Positions 8,490 to 17,692 of a DNA stretch of 58,227 nucleotides are shown here, one piece after another. A model generated the notes under the pieces. The model was not told the origin of the DNA. It did no database searches and saw only the letters and a program-made list of their open reading frames with translations. The DNA lies in contig ABHC01000021.1 of NCBI GenBank assembly GCA_000171835.1, forward strand, positions 62,501 through 120,727. The letters are read 5' to 3'. The number at the start of each line of letters is the position of its first letter. Within the stretch, counting starts at the first letter, position 1. A program made the position numbers and the translations under genes. This DNA is from an alpha proteobacterium BAL199 (GTDB taxonomy: Bacteria; Pseudomonadota; Alphaproteobacteria; Thalassobaculales; Thalassobaculaceae).

Positions 8490-9662
8490 TCAGGCGGTTT
8501 CCTTGAACAGTTCGCGCCCGATCAGCATGCGTCGGATCTCGCTGGTGCCGGCCCCGATCTCGTACAACTTCGCGTCTCGCAACAGCCGGCCTGTCGGATA
8601 TTCGTTGGTGTAACCGTTGCCGCCCAGGCACTGGATGGCCTCCAGGGTCATCCAGGTCGCCTTCTCCGCAGCGTACAGGATGGCGCCGGCCGCATCCTTG
8701 CGGGTGACCTCCCCACGGTCACAGGCCTTCGCCACCGTGTACACGTAAGACTTGGCAGCGTTCATAGTCACGTACATGTCCGCCAGCTTGCCCTGCATGA
8801 TCTGGAACTCGCCGATCGAACGGCCGAACTGCTTGCGCTCGTGGACATACGGAATCACCACGTCCATGCAAGCCTGCATGATGCCGGTCGGCCCGGCGGC
8901 CAGCACCGCGCGCTCGTAGTCGAGCCCGCTCATCAGCACCTTCACGCCGCCGTTGATCTGGCCCAGTACGTTCTCCTCGGGAACCTCTACGTCCTCGAAC
9001 ACCAACTCCCCGGTGTCGGAACCGCGCATGCCGAGCTTGTCCAGCTTCTGCGCGATCGAGAATCCCTTCATGCCCTTCTCGATCAGGAAGGCGGTGATGC
9101 CGTGCTGATTGGCGTCCGGGTCGGTCTTGGCATAGACCACGACCACATCGGCGGTCGGGCCGTTGGTGATCCACATCTTGCCGCCGTTGACGATATAGCG
9201 GTCGCCCTTCTTCTCGGCCCGGGTCCGCATCGACACCACGTCGGATCCGGCACCCGGCTCACTCATCGCCAGCGCGCCGACAAACTCTCCGGAGGTCAGC
9301 TTCGGCAAGAAACGCTGCCGCTGCTCGTCGGTGCCGTTCAGGCGGATCTGGTTGACGCAAAGATTGGAATGGGCGCCATAGCTGAGGCCGACCGACGCCG
9401 ACGCCCGGCTGATCTCCTCCATTGCCACGCAGTGCTCAAGGTAGCCCATACCGGCACCGCCATACTCCTCGCCGACAGTGACACCGAGCACGCCGAGGTC
9501 GCCGAGCTTGCGCCAGAGATCGTGCGGGAATGTGTTTTCGCGATCGATGTCGGCCGCACGCGGCGCGATCTCGTCGGCCGCGAAGCTGCGCACGCTGTCG
9601 CGCATCATGTCGGCGGTCTCGCCGAGATCGAAGTTCAGGCTCGGATAGTCGTTGGGGATCAT
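8490..9662 (-). CDS. ivd: Isovaleryl-CoA dehydrogenase
   Basis: FAD-dependent acyl-CoA dehydrogenase (390 aa) oxidising isovaleryl-CoA to 3-methylcrotonyl-CoA, the substrate of the MccAB encoded nearby (LiuA equivalent). Visible features: [28 protein letters not shown] (FAD contact), [19 protein letters not shown], and the C-terminal [21 protein letters not shown]. The catalytic base in isovaleryl-CoA dehydrogenases lies in the LDYERAVL helix rather than near residue 376; here Glu250 is in that place, which supports the specific call. The start overlaps the thioesterase stop as ATGA. Expression is probably governed by LiuR. Confidence 0.96.
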   Translation of the reverse strand: MIPNDYPSLNFDLGETADMMRDSVRSFAADEIAPRAADIDRENTFPHDLWRKLGDLGVLGVTVGEEYGGAGMGYLEHCVAMEEISRASASVGLSYGAHSNLCVNQIRLNGTDEQRQRFLPKLTSGEFVGALAMSEPGAGSDVVSMRTRAEKKGDRYIVNGGKMWITNGPTADVVVVYAKTDPDANQHGITAFLIEKGMKGFSIAQKLDKLGMRGSDTGELVFEDVEVPEENVLGQINGGVKVLMSGLDYERAVLAAGPTGIMQACMDVVIPYVHERKQFGRSIGEFQIMQGKLADMYVTMNAAKSYVYTVAKACDRGEVTRKDAAGAILYAAEKATWMTLEAIQCLGGNGYTNEYPTGRLLRDAKLYEIGAGTSEIRRMLIGRELFKETA

Positions 9663-10183
9663 GACGTCCCACCTCCCTTACGCGTCTCGGCCGACGGTTC
9701 GTCCGCCATGCCCGCCATTAACATGAGGGTCGCGAGCGCGGTTGCCACCGGCTTCTCGATCCCGTCGTCTCTCCGAACCGACACGTCGGCCCGCGCCACC
9801 ACCAGGGTGCGTCCGGGACGGATCACCCGGCCCCGCGCGACCAGCACCGAACCAGCCGCCGGCGCCATCAGGTTCAGCTTGTACTCGACCGTCAGGATCG
9901 AGGTATCGGCCGGCGCCAAGGTGAAGCTGGCGTAGCCGCAGGCGTTGTCGGCCAGCGTGCCGACCACCCCACCGTGAAAGAAGCCGTGCTGTTGGCCAAG
10001 CTCAGGGCGGTACGGCAACTCGATGTCGCAACCACCCGGCTCAATGCTCACCATCCGTGCGCCGATGAACGCCATGAACGCCTGACGCGCAAAGCTGGTG
10101 ACCACCCGCTCGGCGAACGCCGGGTTCAGAACGCTGAAGCCGGTCGACTCTCTATTGACGTCAACGTCAAGCATATCTGTCAC
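9659..10183 (-). CDS. PaaI-type hotdog-fold thioesterase
   Basis: Small hotdog-fold acyl-CoA thioesterase (174 aa). The hallmark loop and central helix are [21 protein letters not shown], with the glycines and aspartate positioned as in PaaI-type enzymes. The [15 protein letters not shown] strand follows. It may release CoA from branched-chain intermediates when they accumulate. A GTG at 10183 overlaps the liuR stop in a GTGA junction; an ATG at 10174 is an alternative start. The stop overlaps ivd. The first codons contain a perfect palindrome (10155-10170) listed separately as a likely LiuR site. Confidence 0.88.
   Translation of the reverse strand: MTDMLDVDVNRESTGFSVLNPAFAERVVTSFARQAFMAFIGARMVSIEPGGCDIELPYRPELGQQHGFFHGGVVGTLADNACGYASFTLAPADTSILTVEYKLNLMAPAAGSVLVARGRVIRPGRTLVVARADVSVRRDDGIEKPVATALATLMLMAGMADEPSAETRKGGGTS
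10155..10170. promoter_or_regulatory. Putative LiuR operator inside the start of the thioesterase gene
   Basis: A perfect 16-bp palindrome, TTGACGTCAACGTCAA, with seven-base arms and a CA centre, spans codons 3-8 of the thioesterase gene. Its TTGACG...CGTCAA shape matches the palindrome upstream of liuR and resembles what I remember of LiuR sites in other Proteobacteria. Chance occurrence of such a site within 30 bases of this start is unlikely, but function is inferred. Confidence 0.5.
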
Positions 10184-10548
10184 TCAAGCCGATCGAGACA
10201 AGCAGCCTCCAGGCGATCAAGCTCCTCCAGGATCGCGTCGATGTCGCGACGCTGAACCTCCAGGCTGGCCCGGCGCTCGCGGATCTTGCGCACGAAATGC
10301 ACCAATTGGCCGCGCTCACCGTCCCGATCGTCATACAGGTTCAGGATCTCGCGAATCTCGGCGATCGAGAAACCAAGACGGCGCCCCCGCTGGATCAGGC
10401 GCAGCCGGGTACGATCACGCAATGAGAATACCCGAGTCCGGCCTCGGCGGGATGGCGCGATCAGCCCTTCCTGCTCGTAATAGCGGATGGCCCGGCTGGT
10501 CAGATCGAACTCGCGCGCGAGCTGAGTCATGGAGAACGTCGCGTCCAT
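10180..10548 (-). CDS. liuR: MerR-family regulator of leucine/isovalerate catabolism
   Basis: A 122-residue MerR-family regulator. The N-terminal winged helix-turn-helix runs from about residue 5 to 75 (FSMTQLAREFDLTSRAIRYYE, then GRTRVFSLRDRTRLRLI and LGFSIAEIREIL). A C-terminal dimerisation coiled coil (about 80-122) ends the protein. It lacks the cysteines of metal-sensing relatives. LiuR proteins regulate isovalerate/leucine operons in many Proteobacteria, and this gene is followed immediately by a thioesterase and ivd, which supports the assignment. The stop overlaps the thioesterase GTG. A palindrome 21-38 bases before the ATG suggests autoregulation. Confidence 0.88.
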   Translation of the reverse strand: MDATFSMTQLAREFDLTSRAIRYYEQEGLIAPSRRGRTRVFSLRDRTRLRLIQRGRRLGFSIAEIREILNLYDDRDGERGQLVHFVRKIRERRASLEVQRRDIDAILEELDRLEAACLDRLE

Positions 10549-10568
10549 GCTCGAAACGCTACGCCAGG

Positions 10569-10586
10569 AATGACGCGTGCGTCAAT
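10569..10586 (-). promoter_or_regulatory. Putative LiuR operator overlapping the liuR promoter
   Basis: TGACGCGTGCGTCA (10571-10584) is an inverted repeat with six-base arms around GT; the flanking AA/AT extends it to 18 bp with one mismatch. Read on the minus strand it contributes TTGACG, a good -35 element, with TAGCGT as a weak -10 about 18 bases downstream. MerR-family proteins commonly bind within their own promoters, so this is probably the liuR-thioesterase-ivd control site. It sits between mgtE (ending at 10594) and liuR. Confidence 0.6.
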
Positions 10587-10593
10587 ATACCCG

Positions 10594-12156
10594 CTACAAC
10601 AACACCAAGGTTGCCAAGCCCAGGAACACGAAGAACCCGACCACATCGGTCACTGTGGTCAGGAACACGCCCGACGCGACTGCCGGATCCACCTTGATGC
10701 GCTCCAGCCCGAGCGGGATCAGCGTGCCGACAAGCCCGGCCACCAGCAGGTTCAGCACCATGGCGACGGCGATGATCCAGGCGATCTGGACGTCGCCGAA
10801 CCACAGCATCGACACGCCGGCCACCAGGACAGCAAAGACAACGCCGTTCAGCGAGCCAACCAGTGTCTCCTTGGCGACGAACTTCATGGCATTGCGGGTA
10901 TCGAGGTCACGCATCGCCATCGCCCGGACCGCCACCGTCAGCGTCTGGGTGCCGGCGTTGCCGCCCATCGAGGCGACGATCGGCATCAGCACCGCCAAGG
11001 CCACGACCTTTTCGATCGCCGCATCGAAAAACCCGATGACCACGGATGCCGCGATCGCGGTCCCCAGGTTGACCACCAGCCATGGGAATCGCGCCCGCGC
11101 GGTATCCCAGAGCGAGCCGTACAAATCGACCTCGGTGACGCCGCCGAGGCGCATCAGATCTTCCTCGGCCTCCTCGTCGATCACGTCCACGACGTCGTCG
11201 ACCGTGATCACGCCGAGCAGCCGCTCGTCCTCACCGACCACCGGAGCGGCAACCAACCCGTACTGCCGGAACAACAACGCGACCTCTTCCTGGTCCATCG
11301 TCACCGGGATTCGGCGGAAATCCTTGCGCGCGATGTCGGATACCCGAACCGGCCGCTTGGTTCGCAGCAGATGCGACAGCACCAGTTCGCCGACCGGACG
11401 GTGGGCGGGGTCGACCGCATAGATCGCGTAGAAGTCATCCGGCAGATCCCGGACCGTTCGCAGGAAGTCGATGGTCTGGCCGACCGTCCAATGCGAAGGC
11501 ACCACAACGATCTCGCGTTGCATCAGGCGACCCGCGGACGACTCCGGAAAGGTCAGCCCCTGCTCCAGGATCATCCGATCCTTGGCAGGTACCGCCTGGA
11601 GGATTCGCGCCTGTTCGTCCTCATCAAGCTCCCCGATCAGATCGACGGCATCATCGGAGTCCAGCACGGAGAGGAACCGGACGATCTGCGCCTCATCCAG
11701 ATGCGAGAGAATCTCCTCGCGCACCGTCTCGTCCAAATAGACCAGAACCTCCGGATCGAGGGCCGCCCCCATCGCGTTGATCAGCGACGCACGGTCGTCG
11801 GCATCCAACCGTTCGATCAGATCGGCCTGGTCCGCCGGGTGCAAGGGACGCAGCAGACGCGGCATGATGGAGAAGCGTTCCTCCTCCAGCGCTCGCACCA
11901 CCGCCGCTTCGAGCTTCGGCGTCATGCCATACAGCGGTTCATCGAGAACCTGACTGCGAGTCTCCTCGATCTCCGCCTCGAGCGCGCGGATCTTCGCCTT
12001 CAGGTCACGGCGCTTGACCTTGCGCTTCTTCGCCGCCGCCTCCGCAGCGGCCGATGCAACCACGCCGATGGTGTCGGCACCGATCGGAGTCGTGTCATCG
12101 CCGACCAGTGAGTCCGGCCGATCTTCCGCCGCCTTGATCGAGTCGTTCCCGGCCAT
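10594..12156 (-). CDS. mgtE: MgtE-type magnesium transporter
   Basis: A 520-residue MgtE magnesium channel/transporter. After a charged N-terminal extension (about 1-60, with Lys/Arg-rich coiled coil) comes the MgtE N domain (about 75-190; LRPLHPADQADLIERLD, LDSDDAVDLIGELDEDE). A CBS pair follows (about 200-330; the second ends in LLGVITVDDVVDVIDEEAEED). The C-terminal membrane domain has five predicted helices. The pore helix region is MPIVASMGGNAGTQTLTVAVR and the last ones carry TTVTDVVGFFVFLGLA, whose Asp is expected to line the ion path. It starts three bases after maeB ends, so the two are likely cotranscribed. Confidence 0.96.
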   Translation of the reverse strand: MAGNDSIKAAEDRPDSLVGDDTTPIGADTIGVVASAAAEAAAKKRKVKRRDLKAKIRALEAEIEETRSQVLDEPLYGMTPKLEAAVVRALEEERFSIMPRLLRPLHPADQADLIERLDADDRASLINAMGAALDPEVLVYLDETVREEILSHLDEAQIVRFLSVLDSDDAVDLIGELDEDEQARILQAVPAKDRMILEQGLTFPESSAGRLMQREIVVVPSHWTVGQTIDFLRTVRDLPDDFYAIYAVDPAHRPVGELVLSHLLRTKRPVRVSDIARKDFRRIPVTMDQEEVALLFRQYGLVAAPVVGEDERLLGVITVDDVVDVIDEEAEEDLMRLGGVTEVDLYGSLWDTARARFPWLVVNLGTAIAASVVIGFFDAAIEKVVALAVLMPIVASMGGNAGTQTLTVAVRAMAMRDLDTRNAMKFVAKETLVGSLNGVVFAVLVAGVSMLWFGDVQIAWIIAVAMVLNLLVAGLVGTLIPLGLERIKVDPAVASGVFLTTVTDVVGFFVFLGLATLVLL

Positions 12157-12159
12157 CGC

Positions 12160-14448
<2,289 letters not shown>

Positions 14449-14595
14449 TCGTCGATTGCCCCCTTCGCCGGAACCCCCGATCGCGCACGACGCGGCGCGT
14501 TACGGGGCCTTCGGACCTTACACAAGCGGCCCGACCGGCCCAAGGGCTATCCCGATGCGGTAAACCGCAGATCGTGACTAAAACGCTGGAGCCGC

Positions 14596-14635
14596 AAAAG
14601 CGAAACGCCCCGACCAGCCGGCCGGGGCGTTTCGC
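14596..14635 (-). terminator. Rho-independent terminator of tRNA-Leu
   Basis: A 13-bp perfect stem (14600-14612 GCGAAACGCCCCG with 14623-14635 CGGGGCGTTTCGC) and a ten-base loop, followed on the minus strand by TTTTG. It lies 12 bases after the tRNA 3' end, between the tRNA and the maeB promoter region. Confidence 0.85.
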
Positions 14636-14647
14636 ATTCATCCGTGA

Positions 14648-14734
14648 TGGTGCGGTCGAGAAGACTCGAACTTCCACCCCATTTCTGGGACAGCGACCTC
14701 AACGCTGCGCGTCTACCAATTCCGCCACGACCGC
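14648..14734 (-). tRNA. tRNA-Leu (anticodon GAG)
   Basis: Class II tRNA of 87 nt with encoded CCA. Acceptor stem GCGGTCG pairs with CGACCGC, the discriminator is A, and the D arm is GCG/CGC. The anticodon stem CAGCG/CGCTG encloses the loop TTGAGGT, giving anticodon GAG (reads CUU and CUC). The variable arm forms CCCA-GAAA-TGGG, and the T stem GGAAG/CTTCT encloses TTCGAGT. It stands alone, transcribed away from lipB, with its own terminator. Confidence 0.96.
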
Positions 14735-14782
14735 ACTATGTTCGCCACGGAGCGTTGGGGTCGCCCCCGACGCAGGCGTGAG

Positions 14783-14811
14783 GGATTATCAGAACCCTCC
14801 CGGCCGATCAA
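14783..14811 (-). promoter_or_regulatory. Candidate promoter for tRNA-Leu
   Basis: On the minus strand TTGATC (14811-14806) and TAATCC (14788-14783) are separated by 17 bases, placing a start point about 40 bases before the mature tRNA. Both hexamers are imperfect, so the call is tentative. Confidence 0.4.
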
Positions 14812-14846
14812 GGCCGTTCCGCCACTGCCTGCCGCCGGGAGAGCGC

Positions 14847-15554
14847 ATGCCGACCACCGCCCTGTCATCGCTGTCAGCGCCTGCCGTCGGCACTCCGGAA
14901 TGGCGGGTCGAACCCGGTCTACTGGACTATGATCGGGCAGTCGCCGAGATGGAGGCGCGGGCCGAGGCGATCCACGCCGGCACCGCGCCGGAACTGGTGT
15001 GGTTGGTCGAGCATCCGCCGCTCTACACCGCCGGCACCAGCGCCCAAGACCAGGACCTGCTGCAGCCTGACCGCTTTCCGGTTTACCGCAGTGGCCGCGG
15101 CGGCGAGTTCACCTATCACGGACCCGGCCAACGCGTGGCCTATGCCATGCTCGACCTGAAGCGCCGCAAGCCGGATGTGCGAGCCTATGTCTGGGCGTTG
15201 GAGGAATGGTTGATCCGTACCTTCGAGCGACTGGGTGTCACCGGCGAGCGGCGCGACGGAAGGGTCGGCATCTGGGTGCGCCGCACCGACCGCAACGAGC
15301 CAGCGCGCGAGGACAAGATCGCCGCGATCGGTGTTCGGGTTCGACGCTGGGTAACATTCCACGGCGTGTCACTGAACGTCGAGCCGGAGTTGAGCCATTT
15401 CGACGGCATCGTGCCGTGCGGCATCAGCCAACACGGCGTGACCAGCCTGGTCGATCTGGGCCATCCGGTCACGCTGGCCGACGCCGACGTGGCGCTGCGC
15501 TCAGCGTTCGACGAGGTGTTCGGCACCGATGGCCCGATGGGCCCCTCGGTCTAA
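14847..15554 (+). CDS. lipB: Octanoyltransferase (lipoate biosynthesis)
   Basis: LipB (235 aa) transfers octanoyl from acyl carrier protein to lipoyl domains of dehydrogenase complexes. [12 protein letters not shown] (residues 84-95) is the family signature. The catalytic pair is Lys157 ([18 protein letters not shown]) and Cys191 ([15 protein letters not shown]). GGGAG precedes the ATG at 14847 by seven bases. A longer open frame extends upstream across the tRNA and is not coding. The gene converges on the HEPN-like gene ten bases away. An insert around [12 protein letters not shown] is slightly longer than in E. coli LipB. LipA is not in the window. Confidence 0.96.
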   Translation: MPTTALSSLSAPAVGTPEWRVEPGLLDYDRAVAEMEARAEAIHAGTAPELVWLVEHPPLYTAGTSAQDQDLLQPDRFPVYRSGRGGEFTYHGPGQRVAYAMLDLKRRKPDVRAYVWALEEWLIRTFERLGVTGERRDGRVGIWVRRTDRNEPAREDKIAAIGVRVRRWVTFHGVSLNVEPELSHFDGIVPCGISQHGVTSLVDLGHPVTLADADVALRSAFDEVFGTDGPMGPSV

Positions 15555-15564
15555 CGGCTTCCCG

Positions 15565-15996
15565 TCACGCCCGTCCAGCAAGGGCGTCGGCCATCAATTC
15601 GATGGCGCGGCGGGCTTCCTTCTCCAATCGCGCTGGCTCCATCGCCAGATCCTGGGCCGTCACCGCCGGCACCGGCCCTTCATTGTGCAGGTAGGCGTTG
15701 CGCCGCTCACGCAGCCAGACGTAGTCGGGTCCGAACCGCACGGCGTTTAGATACAGCCCGTCGCCGACCGCCTGCTCGACCCGCTCGGCAACCTCGCTGT
15801 CGATGGCGGTCTGGGCCAGGATCACCGCCGTGACCCAGGCGCCGACGGCGAACACCCGGCGCAGTTCGGTCAGCACAGCTTCGGTTTGACCGCCGACATA
15901 GAGCGGGCTGTCGTTCGCCGCCTTGCGCAGACGCTCGTCGAACCAGCGGATCCGATCGGTCCAGAGACGGGGTGAGGGGGGATCGATGTAGGTCAT
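15565..15996 (-). CDS. Small HEPN-like hypothetical protein
   Basis: A 143-residue, mostly helical protein. The segment WLRERRNAYLHNEGP contains R-N-x3-H spaced as in the RX4-6H motif of HEPN domains, and is preceded by a helix AVGAWVTAVILAQTAIDSEV that would form the HEPN four-helix bundle. HEPN proteins include toxin RNases but also inert scaffolds, and no partner antitoxin or nucleotidyltransferase is adjacent, so function is open. The start at 15996 has GGAGG seven bases upstream. It is convergent with lipB. Confidence 0.6.
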   Translation of the reverse strand: MTYIDPPSPRLWTDRIRWFDERLRKAANDSPLYVGGQTEAVLTELRRVFAVGAWVTAVILAQTAIDSEVAERVEQAVGDGLYLNAVRFGPDYVWLRERRNAYLHNEGPVPAVTAQDLAMEPARLEKEARRAIELMADALAGRA

Positions 15997-16217
15997 CGGC
16001 GGCCTCCGCACTCAGGGGCGATCGACCCGCGACCGCCGGGAACGGATACAGTCTAATGCCACCGAGCCTGATGCCACCATGACGGCTGCGTGACAGTCGC
16101 ACGGCGAATGGGAAGCGGCACAAAACCTGCCCTTGCGGTCGCGCCAAGGACGGACCGCGGTAGTCGCCTGCTTACTTCACATCCCCGCCATCTGATGGAA
16201 TCGGCGCCACCGATCCG

Positions 16218-16352
16218 TCAGAACATCATGCCGATCAACAGCAACAACGCCACGACAACCACTGCCAGGACCGTCGACAAGGCCCAGCGAACGGCATCCG
16301 GCATAGCGTGACGGGCGGACATGGAACCGACAGCGTCCCGGTCGGCTCTCAT
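16218..16352 (-). CDS. Small single-helix membrane protein (44 aa)
   Basis: A short reading frame with GGAGG eight bases before an ATG at 16352 and a stop at 16218. The 44-residue product has a charged N-terminus (MRADRD...), and one hydrophobic helix at about residues 23-43 containing VLAVVVVALLLLIGMMF up to the stop. This would be a tail-anchored or N-in single-pass inner-membrane peptide. It was found by reading the minus strand directly. The good ribosome site and the clean hydrophobic segment support it; no family is recognised. Confidence 0.55.
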   Translation of the reverse strand: MRADRDAVGSMSARHAMPDAVRWALSTVLAVVVVALLLLIGMMF

Positions 16353-16527
16353 CGGAAAGCCCTCCATCAACCCGCGCGCCGTTCTTCATAGCTCCGGCCT
16401 CAAGCGCGGAATCGACAAAAAGGCGATCGGCGCGCGCCGCATCGGCCGGTTCACTTGAAGATAGGCCCAGCGCAAGAACGACTCAAGGGAGCGCCATTGT
16501 CGCCTACACGTGGCACTTCCTCTGAGT

Positions 16528-16944
16528 TCAGCGGCCCCGAGTTCCCTCTGCCGGGTTCGCGCAGAAGATCGCGACCTTGTTGCCCAGAGGGTCGCGGAGA
16601 TAACCCACATAAAAGTGGTCGCTGTAGTCGTCCCGGAAGCCGGGGGCACCCTCGTCGGAGCCGCCTGCCTCAAGGCCAGCGGCGTGAATGTTGCGGACCA
16701 TCTCGTGCGTTTCGGCCTGGAAGGCCGTCATGGAGCCGTTGCCAACAGTCGCCTCTTTACCGTCGTATGGCTTCTTCACGTATATGGCGGCAGGGCTATT
16801 CGATCGGCCCGGCACCTTCGGCGCGGTGAACTCGATACCCTCCGCTCCTTCCATTTTCTCGTAGCCGAGTGGAACCAGGATGGCCGCGTAGAAACGTCCC
16901 GAGCGCGGCACGTCGTTGGCGCCGACCGTGATGTAGCTCAGCAT
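16528..16944 (-). CDS. VOC family (glyoxalase/bleomycin-resistance fold) protein
   Basis: A 138-residue vicinal-oxygen-chelate-fold protein with two beta-alpha-beta-beta-beta units: MLSYITVGANDVPRSGRFYAAIL at the start and YVGYLRDPLGNKVAIFC at the end. The usual first metal-binding His is replaced (LSYITVG), as in the branch of VOC proteins that begin MLSY, so glyoxalase I activity is unlikely. The inner segment HEMVRNIHAAGLEAGG and the GFRDDYSDHFYVGY loop are family-typical. It is isolated: a gene-poor, repeat-bearing stretch lies upstream. Confidence 0.88.
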   Translation of the reverse strand: MLSYITVGANDVPRSGRFYAAILVPLGYEKMEGAEGIEFTAPKVPGRSNSPAAIYVKKPYDGKEATVGNGSMTAFQAETHEMVRNIHAAGLEAGGSDEGAPGFRDDYSDHFYVGYLRDPLGNKVAIFCANPAEGTRGR

Positions 16945-16958
16945 TCAATCACTCCTGT

Positions 16959-17058
16959 CTAGTGGTGGGAATCAGACAGATGAAACCCGTGCATCAGCAA
17001 ACGCATGGCGGAAATCTGCCGATCCAGACGGACTCACCCGTTTGATTTTCACCACTAG
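16959..17058. repeat. MITE-like unit bounded by imperfect terminal inverted repeats
   Basis: CTAGTGGTGGGAATC at 16959-16973 and GATTTTCACCACTAG at 17044-17058 are inverted copies (13 of 15 match), and weaker complementarity continues inward to about 24 bases with mostly G/A differences. The outer CTAG on each side could be a 4-bp target duplication or part of the repeat. The unit is 100 bp long and encodes nothing. No transposase is in the window. Confidence 0.45.
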
Positions 17059-17372
17059 AATGTCGGGATGAAGACGGCTCGAGGCACGCCTCCATTCCTG
17101 GCGCCTGCGCTCGGCAGGACCCGGACTGTCATTCAGTCTCCCACATCGAGGCTGCCCACCGTGTGTGGGGATCTCCAGAAGGGCCAACCTATCGTTTGAG
17201 TGAAGCGTTGCCCGTGCCGCCAAGACTTCTCCGCTCACGCCTTCAGGGAACCGCCATCAGAGCCAGCTTGAACTCAATCCCCTACGTCAGATTTTAACCA
17301 CGCGACGCATCCGGCCTCTACCGAGCGACTGGTGGATCCCGGGTCATCGAAAGTGGAACGGCTCCGGAATCA

Positions 17373-17392
17373 ACCGGCCACTCCTAGCCGGT
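17373..17392 (-). terminator. Weak hairpin after acyP
   Basis: Six-base arms ACCGGC/GCCGGT with an eight-base loop lie seven bases beyond the acyP stop on the minus strand, followed by TGATT rather than a real T run. It may end the htrA-to-acyP transcript, but it is a weak candidate. Confidence 0.3.
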
Positions 17393-17398
17393 AAAGCT

Positions 17399-17692
17399 TC
17401 ACGCTGTCGGGACCTGCTTGAAGCCGGGCAGGTGCGCCTCGCTCGCGTCGGCTTCGGAGACATGGACTTCCGCGACCGCCGCCCCCGCCGGGCCTTTCCG
17501 GCAAGCCTGGATCAGTTGCTCAACCGCCTCGCCCGACCCGAAGGCCATGGCCTCGACCGAGCCGTCCAGCCGGTTGCGGACCCAGCCGTCGACGCCCAGG
17601 TGCTCGGCTTCGCGCATGCACCACCAGCGAAAGCCGACGCCCTGGACCCGGCCGTTGATGAACAGGCGGACGGCGCGCTGGTTCGCAGTCAC
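17399..17692 (-). CDS. acyP: Acylphosphatase
   Basis: A 97-residue acylphosphatase hydrolysing the carboxyl-phosphate bond of acyl phosphates. The active-site loop GRVQGVGFR (residues 14-22) with its catalytic Arg and the GWVRN block with its catalytic Asn are both present. Start is GTG at 17692, which overlaps the pccA stop in a GTGA junction, implying translational coupling with propionyl-CoA carboxylase. It is last in the long minus-strand gene run. Confidence 0.95.
   Translation of the reverse strand: MTANQRAVRLFINGRVQGVGFRWWCMREAEHLGVDGWVRNRLDGSVEAMAFGSGEAVEQLIQACRKGPAGAAVAEVHVSEADASEAHLPGFKQVPTA

Larger units (their letters stand above)
16945..17398. other. Gene-poor island with inverted-repeat ends
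   Basis: No convincing gene in this 454-bp stretch. The one longer minus-strand frame (16972-17238) has no recognisable domain, an odd composition and no good ribosome site. The base composition looks less GC-rich than the flanks. It contains the 100-bp inverted-repeat unit at 16959-17058, a third copy of the same end near 17289, and a weak hairpin after acyP. I read it as debris of a small mobile element. Confidence 0.45.

Noticed and set aside
16972-17238. Minus-strand 88-residue frame in the gene-poor island
   Set aside because: No domain, no ribosome site, Arg/Ser/Pro-rich composition typical of chance frames in GC-rich DNA, and its end is formed by the inverted repeat.
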